A DNA stretch of 64,000 nucleotides, taken from Macrosoma leucophasiata (taxonomy: Eukaryota > Arthropoda > Insecta > Lepidoptera > Hedylidae). The position numbers and the translations under genes were made by a program. The DNA is taken from assembly GCA_036365455.1 (NCBI GenBank), contig JAWQUS010000001.1:23793001-23857000 (forward strand), written 5' to 3'. Shown one piece after another: positions 53,858 through 64,000 of the stretch (position 1 is its first letter; every line of letters begins with the position of its first letter). The notes under the pieces were generated by a model. That model was not told the origin of the DNA and made no database searches. It saw nothing but the letters and a program-made list of their open reading frames with translations.

Positions 53858-54190
53858 AATACTGAACTTTACTTTAAAAAATACTGTACCTATTTAAATT
53901 TATTACACCTGTTAGATATAACAGTTCTTATATTTTTTTGTTTCTTGTCTACATACCCACCCAAATAAATATACCAGGGCAACATAATGTATAAACAGTA
54001 GAGCGGTAGATACAAATTGGAAGGACCCGACCCGACCTCTGGTCCCATCTGATTCAATCAGCGCTTGATTGACAGCCCGCTGACGTAATTAACTCGACCC
54101 ACAAATTAAAGATCAATGGTGGCTTATTAAAAACAAATTTCACTTCTGTTCTAATCAAGTGAAGGTTTTTAGGTCAGACATTATAAAATA
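53858..54190. other. Gene-free stretch with PBX/MEIS-like site
   Basis: TGATTGACAG is at 54066-54075, with CGCTGACGTAATTAAC just after it, within a GC-richer patch. No gene. Confidence 0.4.
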
Positions 54191-54538
54191 ATAGAAATAG
54201 AAAATATTTTTATTTCCAATAGATCTTTACAGATACTTTCAAAACGTCAATAAATCATAAACTACCTACAGCAAATAACCATTACATAATGTAAAAGCAA
54301 AATCATATATTAATAGTAAATTAAATATTAGAATTTAAACTACTTGGTTAAAACATAATAATCATCAAATTTTTCAATACCTTCAATGATAATAAATGAA
54401 GAAAAAGAAATACTTATTCGTCAAGATCAATGTTATTCACTTAGCAGAGTTCCAAGTGCAGTCACTACTGAGAAGAACTCCGCTGCCCAACAAACTCAGC
54501 AAGAGCTCTTTTAAATGAGAGCTTAAATCTAGTACAGA
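54191..54538 (-). repeat. Non-LTR retrotransposon 3' end, antisense
   Basis: Starts with a (TAGAAA) tail and AAATATTTTTATTTCC, then matches 22365-22484 in reverse up to ~54295. The continuation includes AACTCCGCTGCCCAACAAACTC, which I take to be more of the same 3' UTR. Confidence 0.55.
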
Positions 54539-54828
54539 TTATCGTGAAAAATCAAATAATGTCAACGTCCATAGCATAGATGCAAATAAACTGCTATCTA
54601 CTAAATGTGATGTAGCCCCTGCAAACCAGAACAGACCAGTCCCCACCAACAGCACCCGTTCACGAGTATGACGCATGTGACAGCCATTGCCCTCCTCGAC
54701 CATTTTAGAGGGAAGTGAGCAACCCGCCACACGACGCCGCCAAAGGCAAAGAAAGACATTTAAGCGTGCATGACTGTTCCGGATATGCATACGGAAAAAA
54801 AAAAGTTTTAGTAAAAGCATTAACAAAC
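54539..54828 (-). other. Open frame of unknown nature
   Basis: A 99-codon minus frame (54539-54838) follows the LINE 3' end. It has hydrophobic stretches but no motif I can name. It may be decayed LINE coding sequence. Confidence 0.25.
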
Positions 54829-55140
54829 TAACTAGCATAGTTGGTAATAGATGGCGCTGCTGCTACCACAAAGCAATGCAATAGATGTGAAGGAAAGATT
54901 TGACAAATCGGGCAGGGCTTCAGTAGCTCAATTGGAAGAGCGGCCGGAGTAGATTCCCAGTAGGTCGCGAGTTCCAGTCTCGCCTGAAGTCAAAATTTTT
55001 CTTTCCATTTTTCTTTAAAAATAATAAAATATATTTCACAAGCATGTGTTAATGCGAAATAATATAAAAACAATTATTAAGGGTAAAAGCGACTTCTACA
55101 CGATATTCAATAAACTGAAAAGTCTATTATATCGGTTGCC
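54829..55140 (+). repeat. Family T tandem unit 1 (tRNA-like inside)
   Basis: It starts TAACTAGCATAGTTGGTAATAG; the tRNA-like part is 54916-54991 with box B GAGTTCCAGTCTC (one change). The spacer holds TTTCACAAGCATGTG and AAGGGTAAAAGCGACTTC. The next unit starts 312 bp later. Confidence 0.8.
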
Positions 55141-55318
55141 TAACTAGCATGGTTGGTAATAGATGGCGCTGCTGCTACCATAAAGCAATGCAATAGATGT
55201 GAAGGAAAGATTTGACAAATCGGGCAGGGCTTCAGTAGCTCAAGGTAGCTTCAGGAGTTCGAGTCTCGCCTGAAGTCAAAATTTTTCTTTCCATTTTTCT
55301 TTAAAAATAATAAGGGTA
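55141..55318 (+). repeat. Family T tandem unit 2, tRNA-like part deleted
   Basis: The tRNA-like part (55228-55276) keeps both acceptor strands and box B GAGTTCGAGTCTC but has lost the D-arm end and the anticodon arm. The unit ends in AAATTTTTCTTTCC and A-rich DNA. Confidence 0.75.
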
Positions 55319-56052
55319 TACATACCAGGAAATTAATCAGAGGACTATAACCATTACGCCAGCGATGCAATTTAATTTTAAAATTAGGTAAAATACTTAC
55401 ATATAGGTTAATAGATACGAGTATCTATTTCTGACTCGCTGATATCCATCATTTCAATTATGAATATCCGTTTGACAGTACTAAGACTAATAAATTAATT
55501 CATCAAAAGAGAATAATTTGCTAATTCTCAGAACAACTGTCAAAGGAAATCAACAACTATCATTCATTCACCAATGTCATTATTAAAGAAAAAACAATTA
55601 TGATGACAGGTTATTATTGTGTGAAGAACCAACCCCATTCTACCACACACAGTCAAACATTGCTCGGACCTCGAACCGGCACCTACTTATTTACAACTCC
55701 ACACAGCCATATTTTCCGAATCAAATTGTCCAACGATCATCGTGTTTGACTCCTACACGTGACAACTTTATTGGAATAGCGAGCCAAGCTGTAACAAACT
55801 TTATTGCTCGGAGATAGAGTCGTTAGACACGGTTAAAATGTTGCGTCCGAGGCTCGAATAATTTGCGATCTCTTAGCGCCTTATGCGTGCCTGGTACTTT
55901 TGGATAGGTTACATTATTTAAGATGTTTTCGGTCGATTCTTCAAGATAATCAGGAAAAGGGGCTTTCGGTACTTTCAATACTTAAAAAAATACGGTCCAT
56001 AGTGTTTTTTTTTTGTTCGATGGTGACAATTAAGCCCGTAGTTGTGGTTTAG
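55319..56052. other. AT-rich gene-free stretch
   Basis: A 66-codon frame at 55617-55817 is not recognised. Nothing else. Confidence 0.45.
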
Positions 56053-56300
56053 TGGATAAGTGATGACTGCACTCTATAGCCATCTGCACTAAAACCGAAT
56101 ATTAAAATGCAGATACGTTGCCACCCTGTAGCCTAATATGTTTTCCCTTTAGCGATATTTACTGTGAAGCCAAATATGAGCATCTAACCGGAACACGACA
56201 ATACTGAACACTATACATAGGGACTGATAAATTCGGCAATGCAGTAGTGCCTATTACTACCTACCGCCCTCGAGCTTCTACACTGAAACTTTACTACCAG
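56053..56300 (-). repeat. Family B retroposon, antisense, diverged
   Basis: GTGGATAAGTGATGACTGCAC.., AATGCAGATACGTTGCCACC, TAACCGGAACACGACAATACTG and CCGCCCTCGAGCTTC, then TACTACCAGT. The tail has been lost. Confidence 0.7.
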
Positions 56301-57522
56301 TCAGACAGTAGTTCCACGGTACATGCCCTCGTTCGGCGCTTAAGAGTTATTGTTTTTACCTATATTAAACAACAAATTGAATAAAAGATCCGTACGAATT
56401 GGGAACCTTCTCTTTTTTTTGAAGTCCGTTAAAATTCTCAGACTGAAAAAATGTTTAATGTAACTTAAGCCATTTGAAGATTGATTTGTTTTAATAAACG
56501 TAGATACGCATGTCTCCTAATTGACTATTTACATGAGACCTCAAGTTTCTATAAGTGATGAAAAATCGTTGAAAAAGTATAATGATTTTGTCTCTTTCCC
56601 TTATTTTTTTGATTGACTCTGATATTATTGTAAACTACATTATAACTCCAAACTTTTCATTTACGGTTCCTTTAAACATGGATTACAATAAAATTCTAAA
56701 CGACTACCAATTTCACAAAGAAAAATAAAAACAGAAGTGACAATCTTACACTTATTTTTTTTTCCTTTATATACCTACTGCATTATTAATAAGTAGGCAA
56801 TTAAAAGGCATGTGACAGATACATAATTTTTTTAGGGAACTTTAATCAATTGTCTTGTCTCCCTTTTATTTTATAATAAGATTATAGATAGATATATTTG
56901 CCTCAGATGGCAAAAAAATTACATTCATGTTATTACGTCTTCTACTTTTTTTTCCTTTATTATAGTATAAATTAACAAAGTTTTAAAATTATATCACTTA
57001 ATGCTAGCATTGGAAAACCACTAAGGTTTGTAAGTATGCTAACCTAATTTACGTCGGCAGGCAGGTAAAAAACTGTACATACAGTAAGGAAGACCTATTA
57101 ACACACTCCAGCTCATAATACAATATTTTCATATAGCAGAATAATCCACATCCATCAAACGCATTAATGAGAAGGCCTTATTATTATGATCTTAGCCCGT
57201 AATGAATCCGACTGATTAGCTGTCTATCCGTCTGTCCGCCCGTACGTCAAGAACGTTGCGTGTTACCTGCTTTCTTACAACCTAGTGAATTAATCGTACG
57301 ACGTCTGATTATTGTCTGAGAGGTATTTCACATTCGTGAAGATTTCGGATTTGCAGACTTGAGATAAAGGATAATGTTTTTTGTGTTGACGATTTAAAGT
57401 CGATTTTGATTAAAAATCACGTAAGCGAAGTACAAGTTTAGTCAAGTGTTTTTAATTGCCAAGACAGAGAAAAACAAGCATGTTGTTAATATTTATGGTA
57501 TATAAATACTGTGAATTATTTT
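56301..57522. other. AT-rich gene-free stretch
   Basis: No gene, RNA or named repeat found. Confidence 0.5.
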
Positions 57523-57739
57523 ACTGGTGGTAGAGCTCCAGTGACAGAGCTCGCGGGCGTAGGCACCACCGCATTACCTAACTTACTTGCCGCTAAATGG
57601 TGGTGTTCAGCACTATCGTGTTCCGGTCAGGTGGTAGTGTACGGCCCAGTTAATTCCGGCACAGAGGCGTGGCACCTTGGGCCTCAGGAGTGGTAACGCA
57701 TCTGCATTTTGACCTTGGTCTTTATGTGGGTTTTTATAG
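57523..57739 (+). repeat. Family A retroposon, 5' portion only
   Basis: The head ACTGGTGGTAGAGCTCCAGTG is intact to GTCTTTATGTGGGTTTTTATAG; the 3' tail is missing. A 3'-truncated retroposon implies later deletion or rearrangement. Confidence 0.85.
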
Positions 57740-58475
57740 AAGATTGCTAAGATCTCATTATTTTGTGCAGAAATGACTCAAATGACGGAAAGATACTTAC
57801 AATTCAATTATTCGAACACCGATGCTAACTAAAAATACCTTCTTACCTCTGCATAAAAAAATAGTTTCACACAAAATTAAGCAAACTGTTCCTAAAAGAT
57901 ATCTGCATAAAATTCTTTGAACAACCTATTTCAGAACTTAATAATGAACTTGTTACTAATGAACATTCTTTCTGATAAGCTCCTATAAATCTTCAATCTA
58001 TCCAACATTATAATTCACCCACCTGCAAATCAAACATAATATTATTCAACTCAAAGTTGATATCCCTTTTATATCAAAAGGATTCTAGAAACTACCGTAC
58101 AACGTACCTAATTGCAAACACGTCGCATTTAATACGATGCATTTTAATTTACAAAACAATATTTCAATATCGCCACACACTAAAATGAACTCCAATAGCG
58201 TGCCATAGAGTTGTTAAAAGTATAGACATGTTGCGGAGTTAGGTCTTTCTACGTCGGAGTGATCTCGGCTGAGCGCATTATATCTCGAGTCACTCTCAAT
58301 CACTCAAGCTGTCGGACTGTCAGTCATAAGCAAGACGAACGGGGGGCCCGGCAGCCACCCCCGCCCGTTTGGTCAACTCTTGAAGACAATTTACTGAGCT
58401 CCAGTTTATTTGTTTGTATGCGATTTTTGTTTGAATTTTCGTTTTATAGTTAATGTTAGATAAGTAAATGTTAGC
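57740..58475. other. Gene-free stretch with GC-rich patch
   Basis: 58240-58390 is GC-rich (GAACGGGGGGCCCGGCAGCC) and includes CTGTCAGTCA (58317-58326), the reverse complement of TGACTGACAG. No ORF is supported. Confidence 0.4.
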
Positions 58476-58839
58476 GTTGTTGTAGGCCCAGCGGCTGGTG
58501 TAGATCGTAAGCGATTTGCTCGGTTAAGCACTACGGGCGCGGTCGGGTAGTGTGATGGGTGACCGCTAGTTGCAAATTAAATGCGCGTTTCCGTGCTTCG
58601 GAGGGCACGTTAAGCCGTCGGTCCCGGTTGCTATCGATGGATAGCAGTCGTTAAACCTTGTCGAAGGCCTTATGGGCGGTTTGAAAACATCCGACAGTGG
58701 GTTGGCCACTAACCCACCCACCTCCACCAATCCGCATTGGAGCAGCGTGGTGGAGTAAGCTCCAGGCCTCCCCTCAAAAAGGGGAGAGACTCGTGCCCAG
58801 CAATGGGACGTATAATGGGTTGCCATTATTATTATTATG
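58476..58839 (+). repeat. 5S rRNA-derived SINE
   Basis: 58516-58571 closely resembles the internal promoter of 5S rRNA genes: GGTTAAGCACTACGGGCGCGG (box A region) and GATGGGTGACCGC (box C). The body contains CGTGCTTCGGAGGGCACG and TAAGCCGTCGGTCCCGGTTG, and the 3' end is an (ATT)n run. This is the layout of a 5S-headed SINE, transcribed in principle by RNA polymerase III through TFIIIA. An older antisense copy lies at 50283. Confidence 0.8.
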
Positions 58840-59865
58840 ACACTCATTTATTATAATTCACATTTCATATTTTTTTACATATACATTAAAAAAATAAAAA
58901 CAAAACATATATTTAAAAAAATATAAAAAGGTTGCCACCGGTAGCGGTAGCAGGGTCCAAGCTGTCGGTATGCATGTTTGTAACGTTTTCACAAAAAAAC
59001 TTATTTACCGATTTCAAAAATTATTTCACTATTAGAAAGCTGTATCATCTTTTAGTGACAGAGGGTACATTAGGTACACTGATTGCACCCATGCGAAGCC
59101 GGGGCAAGTCGCTGGTGAAATACAAATCAAGCAATACTCACTCTTGTACAAAATACATTAATCGTTTATCGTTTTCACCAAAACATTCACCACTCGCACA
59201 AGAGAAACTCCGCACATTTTTAATACCGTCAATAAAACGGTAAAAAGACAAAACATTAATCCAGACTGCGTCCTTAGCTCAAAAACGCGACAAAGCCGGC
59301 GAGTTAACATCATTATCGGACGGGAGACGGGGGGAGGGGTGGGGGCGACACACGTCGCTCAGATGTCGCGCACAGACGGACGTCTTTGTCGACCGTCGCT
59401 TTATTTACTCGTGCCTTTGTGACGGCTAGAGGCGGCACTTTTTTTCGTCGTTCCGACTTTGGTCAATATTCATTAAAAGGAATATCGAATTTGATGCTTT
59501 TAATTAGTTTCAATACCTACATCATTGTATTTCAGAGATTTCATACATGACACTAAGGTCCGTATTAATAGACAAATCTCAGTGGTTGAGTCGATCTTAA
59601 GATCACTTTTTTGAGGGATCGGATAACGGGATCGTAATAAGGTGTTCTGGGACTATCATACATATATTAATAAATTATGATGATGTATTTCCAAGTTGAG
59701 ACATGTTTTTTAATGATAAATTACAGCTGAGAATGACATGATGCAGTACAACCAACCTGTACAAATCTATGAGAAAAACCAGAAGATTTACGCATAAGCT
59801 ACCATTCCTCAAACAAATCTTATTTAAATAACTCTAGTTGTTATTTTACTGGTATTAAGATATTT
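58840..59865. other. Gene-free stretch with a G-quadruplex-type island
   Basis: GCGAAGCCGGGGCAAGTCGC near 59094 is a fragment seen in lepidopteran repeats. 59290-59460 is GC-rich, with four G-runs at 59322-59345. The 103-codon frame at 58932-59243 is not recognised. Confidence 0.4.
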
Positions 59866-60180
59866 GTTTTTTATATTATTTCGCAATAACACATGCTTGT
59901 GAAATATAAAAAACAATTATTAAGGGTAAAAGCGACTTCTTTACGATATTCAATAAACTGCAAAGTCTATTATATCGGTTGCCTAACTAGCATAGTTGGT
60001 AATAGATGGCGCTGCTGCTACCATAAAGCAATGCAATAAATGTGAAGGAAAGATTTGACAAATCGGGCAGGACTTCAGTAGCTCAATTGGAAGAGCGGCT
60101 GGACTAGATTCCCAGTAGGTCGCGAGTTCGAGTCTCGCCTGAAGTCAAATTTTTCTTTCCATTTTTCTTTAAAATAAAAT
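59866..60180 (+). repeat. Family T unit with tRNA-like sequence
   Basis: It begins with a short antisense piece (TATTATTTCGCAATAACACATGC), then the sense spacer from AACAATTATTAAGGGTAAAAG. The tRNA-like part 60071-60146 has acceptor ACTTCAG/CTGAAGT, T stem GCGAG/CTCGC, box A TAGCTCAATTGG and box B GAGTTCGAGTCTC all intact. It is the best copy of the family. Confidence 0.8.
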
Positions 60181-62104
60181 ATTAAGATATTTGGCTGATT
60201 TGGGACTTGGCGTACATACTTACCCATTTACCAACTTAAATGTATAAAATTTGTATCAAAACTGATTCCTTTTACTTATTCTGAATGGAGGTTGTAAACA
60301 ACCTTAATAATTTTGCCATGTCTACACTATCGCGCGCTCTTCAAACAGTTGATTCAATCAAACTTGACAGCTCAAAGTCGATGTGGGTCGGACAATGTGC
60401 CTATCATCGATTTTTTCCTCCCCCGTTCACGTATTTAGAATAACGCTATACAAACGAGAGTCTGCGGCGGACGTAAACATTTCTTGGGTTGTTAAGCGTG
60501 CCCAATAGTTTTTCCTAGAAGTCTAGAATTTTAATGGAATGAGTACACAGCCTTTTAAACGCTGAAGGTTATTTTCTGTAGCGCCTTTGGAGATTGTATA
60601 GGATGAAGCAATTTTACGTATCTGACGTTCAAACTCATACTTTTGTATGCCATAGCCAGAAAATTACGAGCATTATAATATTTTTGATTGTTTAATGTTT
60701 TTTTGCTGCGTTATTGACACATTGACTTGTTATTCCTCAGCTTTTATGTCCAAATCCTATAATAATCATAAAAGAAGAGAAGTATAAAATCAAATGGATA
60801 TATCATAATTATAATTTGTCTGTCTACAAATTTTTCGTCCTCAACAAAATTTTTACAAAATCGCTTATACTTTTTTTTTTTTGATAATGACTAACTACTT
60901 ACATTCCTTCGCATGATTAGGTACATATTATTTGAATAAATTTTCTACGAAAAATATGATATTTATATTATTTTACGTTTTATTTATAATGTCCATTCTA
61001 AACAATTCCAAATGTGTTGCATGTCTATGGGGAATAGTAACTCTTTGCTATTCCAGAGACTCTCGGTAGCATGAAAGTATTTATTCTTCAGGGTAATGCA
61101 ACATTTGGAGCTAGATTTGCTGCTACGCTTTAATGATTTTATTATTATGTTTTAAGTACAGTTTATTATGAGCATAAGTCACAAGTGGTTTTTTTATACC
61201 CTTCAAGTTGGGAATGTTATACTTAGTACCTATCGATTCGAAATTGACCTACTTTAAAATAACAATATATAAATTCAAAAGCTAATCATTCAAAGAATTA
61301 TTGTTATCTACCCTCCCATAACTTAGACGAAAAAAAATCTTTTGTGCCCTAAAATTCAAGCAGCGTTTTATCTAATTAAAAATAAATTAATGAAACCGTC
61401 ACCAAAGATCCGGTTTGATGAAAAAAAACCTCCAAGCATATCTTCAAAGAAAATCTGCATCGGTGCACTCAATCATAAGAGACGTACTGAACGTTCGCCT
61501 ATTTAATTGACGGTCCACTCCATCAAAACAACCTTGGAGTTGTCTGGTAACGTCACCGTTGTCGAAACAAGGGATTTGTGACTTTATCACAAACGCACAA
61601 GCCTCAAAAAGAACGCAGACGCCACGCTGTTGAAGTCATTCGTTTCGAACAAGATTCATTTGAGGTTGTATTAGAGGATATTAAGCCTTAATATGTTGGG
61701 ATAAGGCTGTTAGGTGTGTTAAGGGTGGTCGGGCCAACTCAGACGTGTAGCTGTCAACGTTAAACGTCACATGTCACGGCGGCGGTGTCAAAGAAAAGAC
61801 GCCCTTGTGTCTGGGTGTGTACGCCGATAGGAGTAGTGGAGAAAAAGCAATAGGGTGCTGTTACACTGACAACGGAATTAAAAGAGAGTTGGAAAAAACC
61901 TACAATAGAATGTGCTAATTCTTAATGTCTAATAAGAATCTAAATCTTTTATGCCATTTTTGAAAAATCTAATTTAACCAAAAACAAAAAGTTTTATAAA
62001 AAAAACTGGCAAACTTCCATTGGCAAAGCAGGTCATCATTTTTGAAATTTTTGCCCAATAATATAATGGAAAATTCGAAAGATAGCTGAAAACAAAAAAA
62101 ATCT
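60181..62104. other. Gene-free stretch
   Basis: AT-rich, with a GC-richer patch at 61540-61830. No gene or named repeat. Confidence 0.45.
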
Positions 62105-62365
62105 GACAATCCCGACAGCAGATTAAAAACGTTCGTAATTAAAAAAAAACTTTTTGTTTTTTTTTTCAAGTTTGCATGATAATTTATAGAGCAAGTTATA
62201 CCCGCTGATAATGCGACCGCTCGCGTCGCTGATAAAGTGAGTGTACCCGCTCCCGTCGAAAAAGTAAACAATGTTTGACAAATAGCGAACAAATGTCAGA
62301 GTGAGAGGTCCGCCGGCTCTTTTACGTGTTCGCACCTCAGTCATACGATTCAGGGTGCTTTTTGT
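62105..62365 (+). repeat. Tandem duplication, copy 1
   Basis: GAGCAAGTTATACCCGCTGA, AAGTGAGTGTACCCGCTCCCG, GTTTGACAAATAGCGAACA and TTTTACGTGTTCGCACCTC recur 460-480 bp downstream. On the minus strand both copies keep a similar frame (GAGTLTLS.., AVALSAGITCS), but duplication alone explains that. Confidence 0.8.
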
Positions 62366-62584
62366 AACTATTATTTGTATTTTGTGATTTCCAATTATTG
62401 GAAGAGAGCCGATCAATAAAGTTTTTTTTTTTTAGTACAACGTACCTGTGACATAATCACAGCCTATATTTTTCTGTTTCCACTTCATACTAGTTCTCGC
62501 TCGCTTTCCTCTCGCACTTTTCGATCAATATAGTTGAAAATGAAAGAAACTAAAGAATATCCAAAATGGTCACATACAAAAATT
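62366..62584. other. Spacer between tandem copies
   Basis: AT-rich, no counterpart elsewhere in the window. Confidence 0.4.
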
Positions 62585-62845
62585 AAAATTCCCGACAACA
62601 GGTTATAAAATAACTTTTGTATTTTTTTTTAAGTTTGCGTTATATGAAGAGCAAGTTATACCCGCTGACAATGCGACCGCGCGCGGCTCTGACAAAGTGA
62701 GTGTACCCGCTCCCGACGAAAATAGTAAACTATGTTTGACAAATAGCGAACAGATGTCGGAGTGGGAGGTCCGCTGGCTTTTTTACGTGTTCGCACCTCG
62801 TTCGTGCGATACGGGGTGCCTTTTTGGAAATTTTTTGAAAATTAT
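62585..62845 (+). repeat. Tandem duplication, copy 2
   Basis: It matches copy 1, with scattered substitutions and small indels (the offset drops from 480 to 460 bp). The class is unknown. Confidence 0.8.
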
Positions 62846-64000
62846 TTTTACTGTGTTAAAGTATGATGTATTGTTATTTTAAGGTTTTTTCTTATTTAAC
62901 GTGAGCCCGTCACCGGGCTCATATACAAAGTCATTCCACAGTTAAGTTATTCCACAGTTTATTGGTTAAAATGCGGGTTAAGTTGAGAGGTATGTTGTAA
63001 TACTGCGATGATGATGCGATTTGTAGCAAGATCGACATTTTAATTTTATTACGTATAATATATTATTACAGTTTTATTTTTTTTATTTTTAAGGCATTCT
63101 GATTTGGTTGTATTAAATCTTTTGTCCTACGAAACACTGATATAAAAAACAATAAAGAAAATATTGATTTTCTATGAAAGGTAGCTTCTGCATGTGAGTA
63201 ATATCATGACATACTCTTTTCTCATTAATCTTGTAGAACTATTATTATCTTTAATATAAGACCATTATTTGTAAATACTCAGAGACTTTTTTTCAATTAT
63301 ATGGCTTTTATTTAAATAGAATGAATTGAATTTTCAGTCTATTATTTCGATTATCGCTAACCCGATGTAACAAGTTTCTAAAACACAGCAAAGTATCATG
63401 ATCTGTTTTATAAAAAAAAAAACAAACATTTTCAAAAGTACCTATCAACAAGCAAACATCAGAACTCATCCTCCGTATCGATAATAACCAAAACCGAGTA
63501 CTCGAGAGCCAACCGAGACGAGCTCGTACCCGTCACTCCCGTCAGCCGCACAATCGATACATCCATCAACAAATCGCGCTAAAGATTGAGATATTTCACT
63601 CGGCCAGGGTGGGAGTGACGGATATATCCCGTAGACACCCGTCAATCATTCGAGATATGATGAGAATTAATATTTCAGACGGCGGACGATCGACGATTCT
63701 TGATACTTTATTCGATTTTGATTTAGTTAGGGAAATCAGTGATTGATGTCGAATTGATGAGCTCTTCGGAACTTTCCGATGAAATTTAGTGAGTAATGCT
63801 TCTATTTTTTGTCAACTCAAACGAGCCTTTGATAATGTAATTCGAAATTCATAAATAAGAGTGTTTATTTTTATAAATTAAAGTATAAATATCTTCATTT
63901 TAGGTACTTAATCAGTGAGATGAAATAAAAAGAAGACTTGCCACATCACTTAAATTGATGCGTATTCACAAAAAGCTTCTCCAAACCTTATGAAATTCAA
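62846..64000. other. Gene-free stretch
   Basis: A short hairpin GAGCCCG/CGGGCTC is at 62903-62920. 63470-63610 is GC-richer, with TATCGATA (63476-63483), a DRE-type motif. No gene is seen to the end of the window. Confidence 0.4.

Noticed and set aside
54539..54838. Membrane-protein-like 99-codon minus frame
   Set aside because: Hydrophobic runs come from AT-rich sequence. It lies next to a LINE 3' end and a repeat unit, so a host gene is unlikely.
58516..58571. Genuine 5S rRNA gene
   Set aside because: Only the internal promoter part resembles 5S. The ends are different and the sequence continues as a SINE body.
60071..60146. Functional tRNA gene
   Set aside because: Acceptor and T stems are good, but the anticodon arm has a mismatch, no clear identity can be assigned, and the same sequence is part of a dispersed repeat with deleted copies.
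1..64000. CRISPR array or bacterial operon structure
   Set aside because: Repeats are long, diverged and in both orientations, without regular short spacers. The composition is eukaryotic.

Overview
The window looks like repeat-rich, AT-rich nuclear DNA of a moth or butterfly (Lepidoptera). I infer this from about 28 copies of short retroposons with the 3' tail style I associate with lepidopteran genomes, a piggyBac-type terminus, a BEL/Pao retrotransposon, 3' ends of several non-LTR retrotransposons, and tRNA- and 5S-rRNA-derived SINEs. No host protein-coding gene, exon chain or functional RNA gene could be supported. The window is best read as one intergenic or large intronic tract that many elements have colonised.

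Layout. 1-10.1 kb: AT-rich DNA with hairpins (546-603, 3266-3453), a tRNA-derived SINE remnant and several family A/B retroposons. 10.1-14.5 kb: two family A copies, then quiet DNA with a perfect 32-bp-arm hairpin (13752-13820). 14.5-16.2 kb: a 437-bp tandem array of antisense LINE 3' ends, interrupted by a tRNA-SINE with a 14-bp target-site duplication (TSD). 16.7-17.2 kb: head-to-head units of a repeat that carries an internal tRNA-like sequence; the same repeat recurs at 54.8-55.3 and 59.9-60.2 kb. 20-23 kb: a LINE 3' end, family A/B copies and a local duplication. 23.3-25.7 kb: a 609-bp terminal-inverted-repeat (TIR) element with an 8-bp TSD inside one copy of a local duplication whose second copy keeps the empty site, followed by a Penelope-like element fragment (GIY-YIG endonuclease) inserted into a SINE. 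27.5-33.5 kb: local repeats, a MITE, a degraded LINE piece and more family A/B copies.

33,696-41,285 is the one intact gene-bearing unit: a complete BEL/Pao LTR retrotransposon on the minus strand. Its two 406-bp LTRs look identical and it is flanked by a 5-bp TSD (CTTAC). It has a tRNA-Phe-type primer binding site, a 1,758-residue Gag-protease-RT-RNase H-integrase polyprotein with the expected catalytic residues, and a polypurine tract. It looks recently inserted and potentially autonomous.

41.3-64 kb: a 515-bp long-TIR MITE, non-LTR retrotransposon C-termini (42.7, 45.0 kb), a piggyBac 5' end (47.1 kb), nested family A in B (49.2 kb), a second MITE copy (52.2 kb), a 5S-derived SINE (58.5 kb) and a 460-480 bp tandem duplication (62.1-62.8 kb).

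Between the repeats are short GC-rich islands. Seven matches to TGAYTGACAG, which resembles the PBX/MEIS (Exd/Hth) composite site, are scattered over the window. This hints at, but does not prove, a regulatory landscape of a developmental gene.
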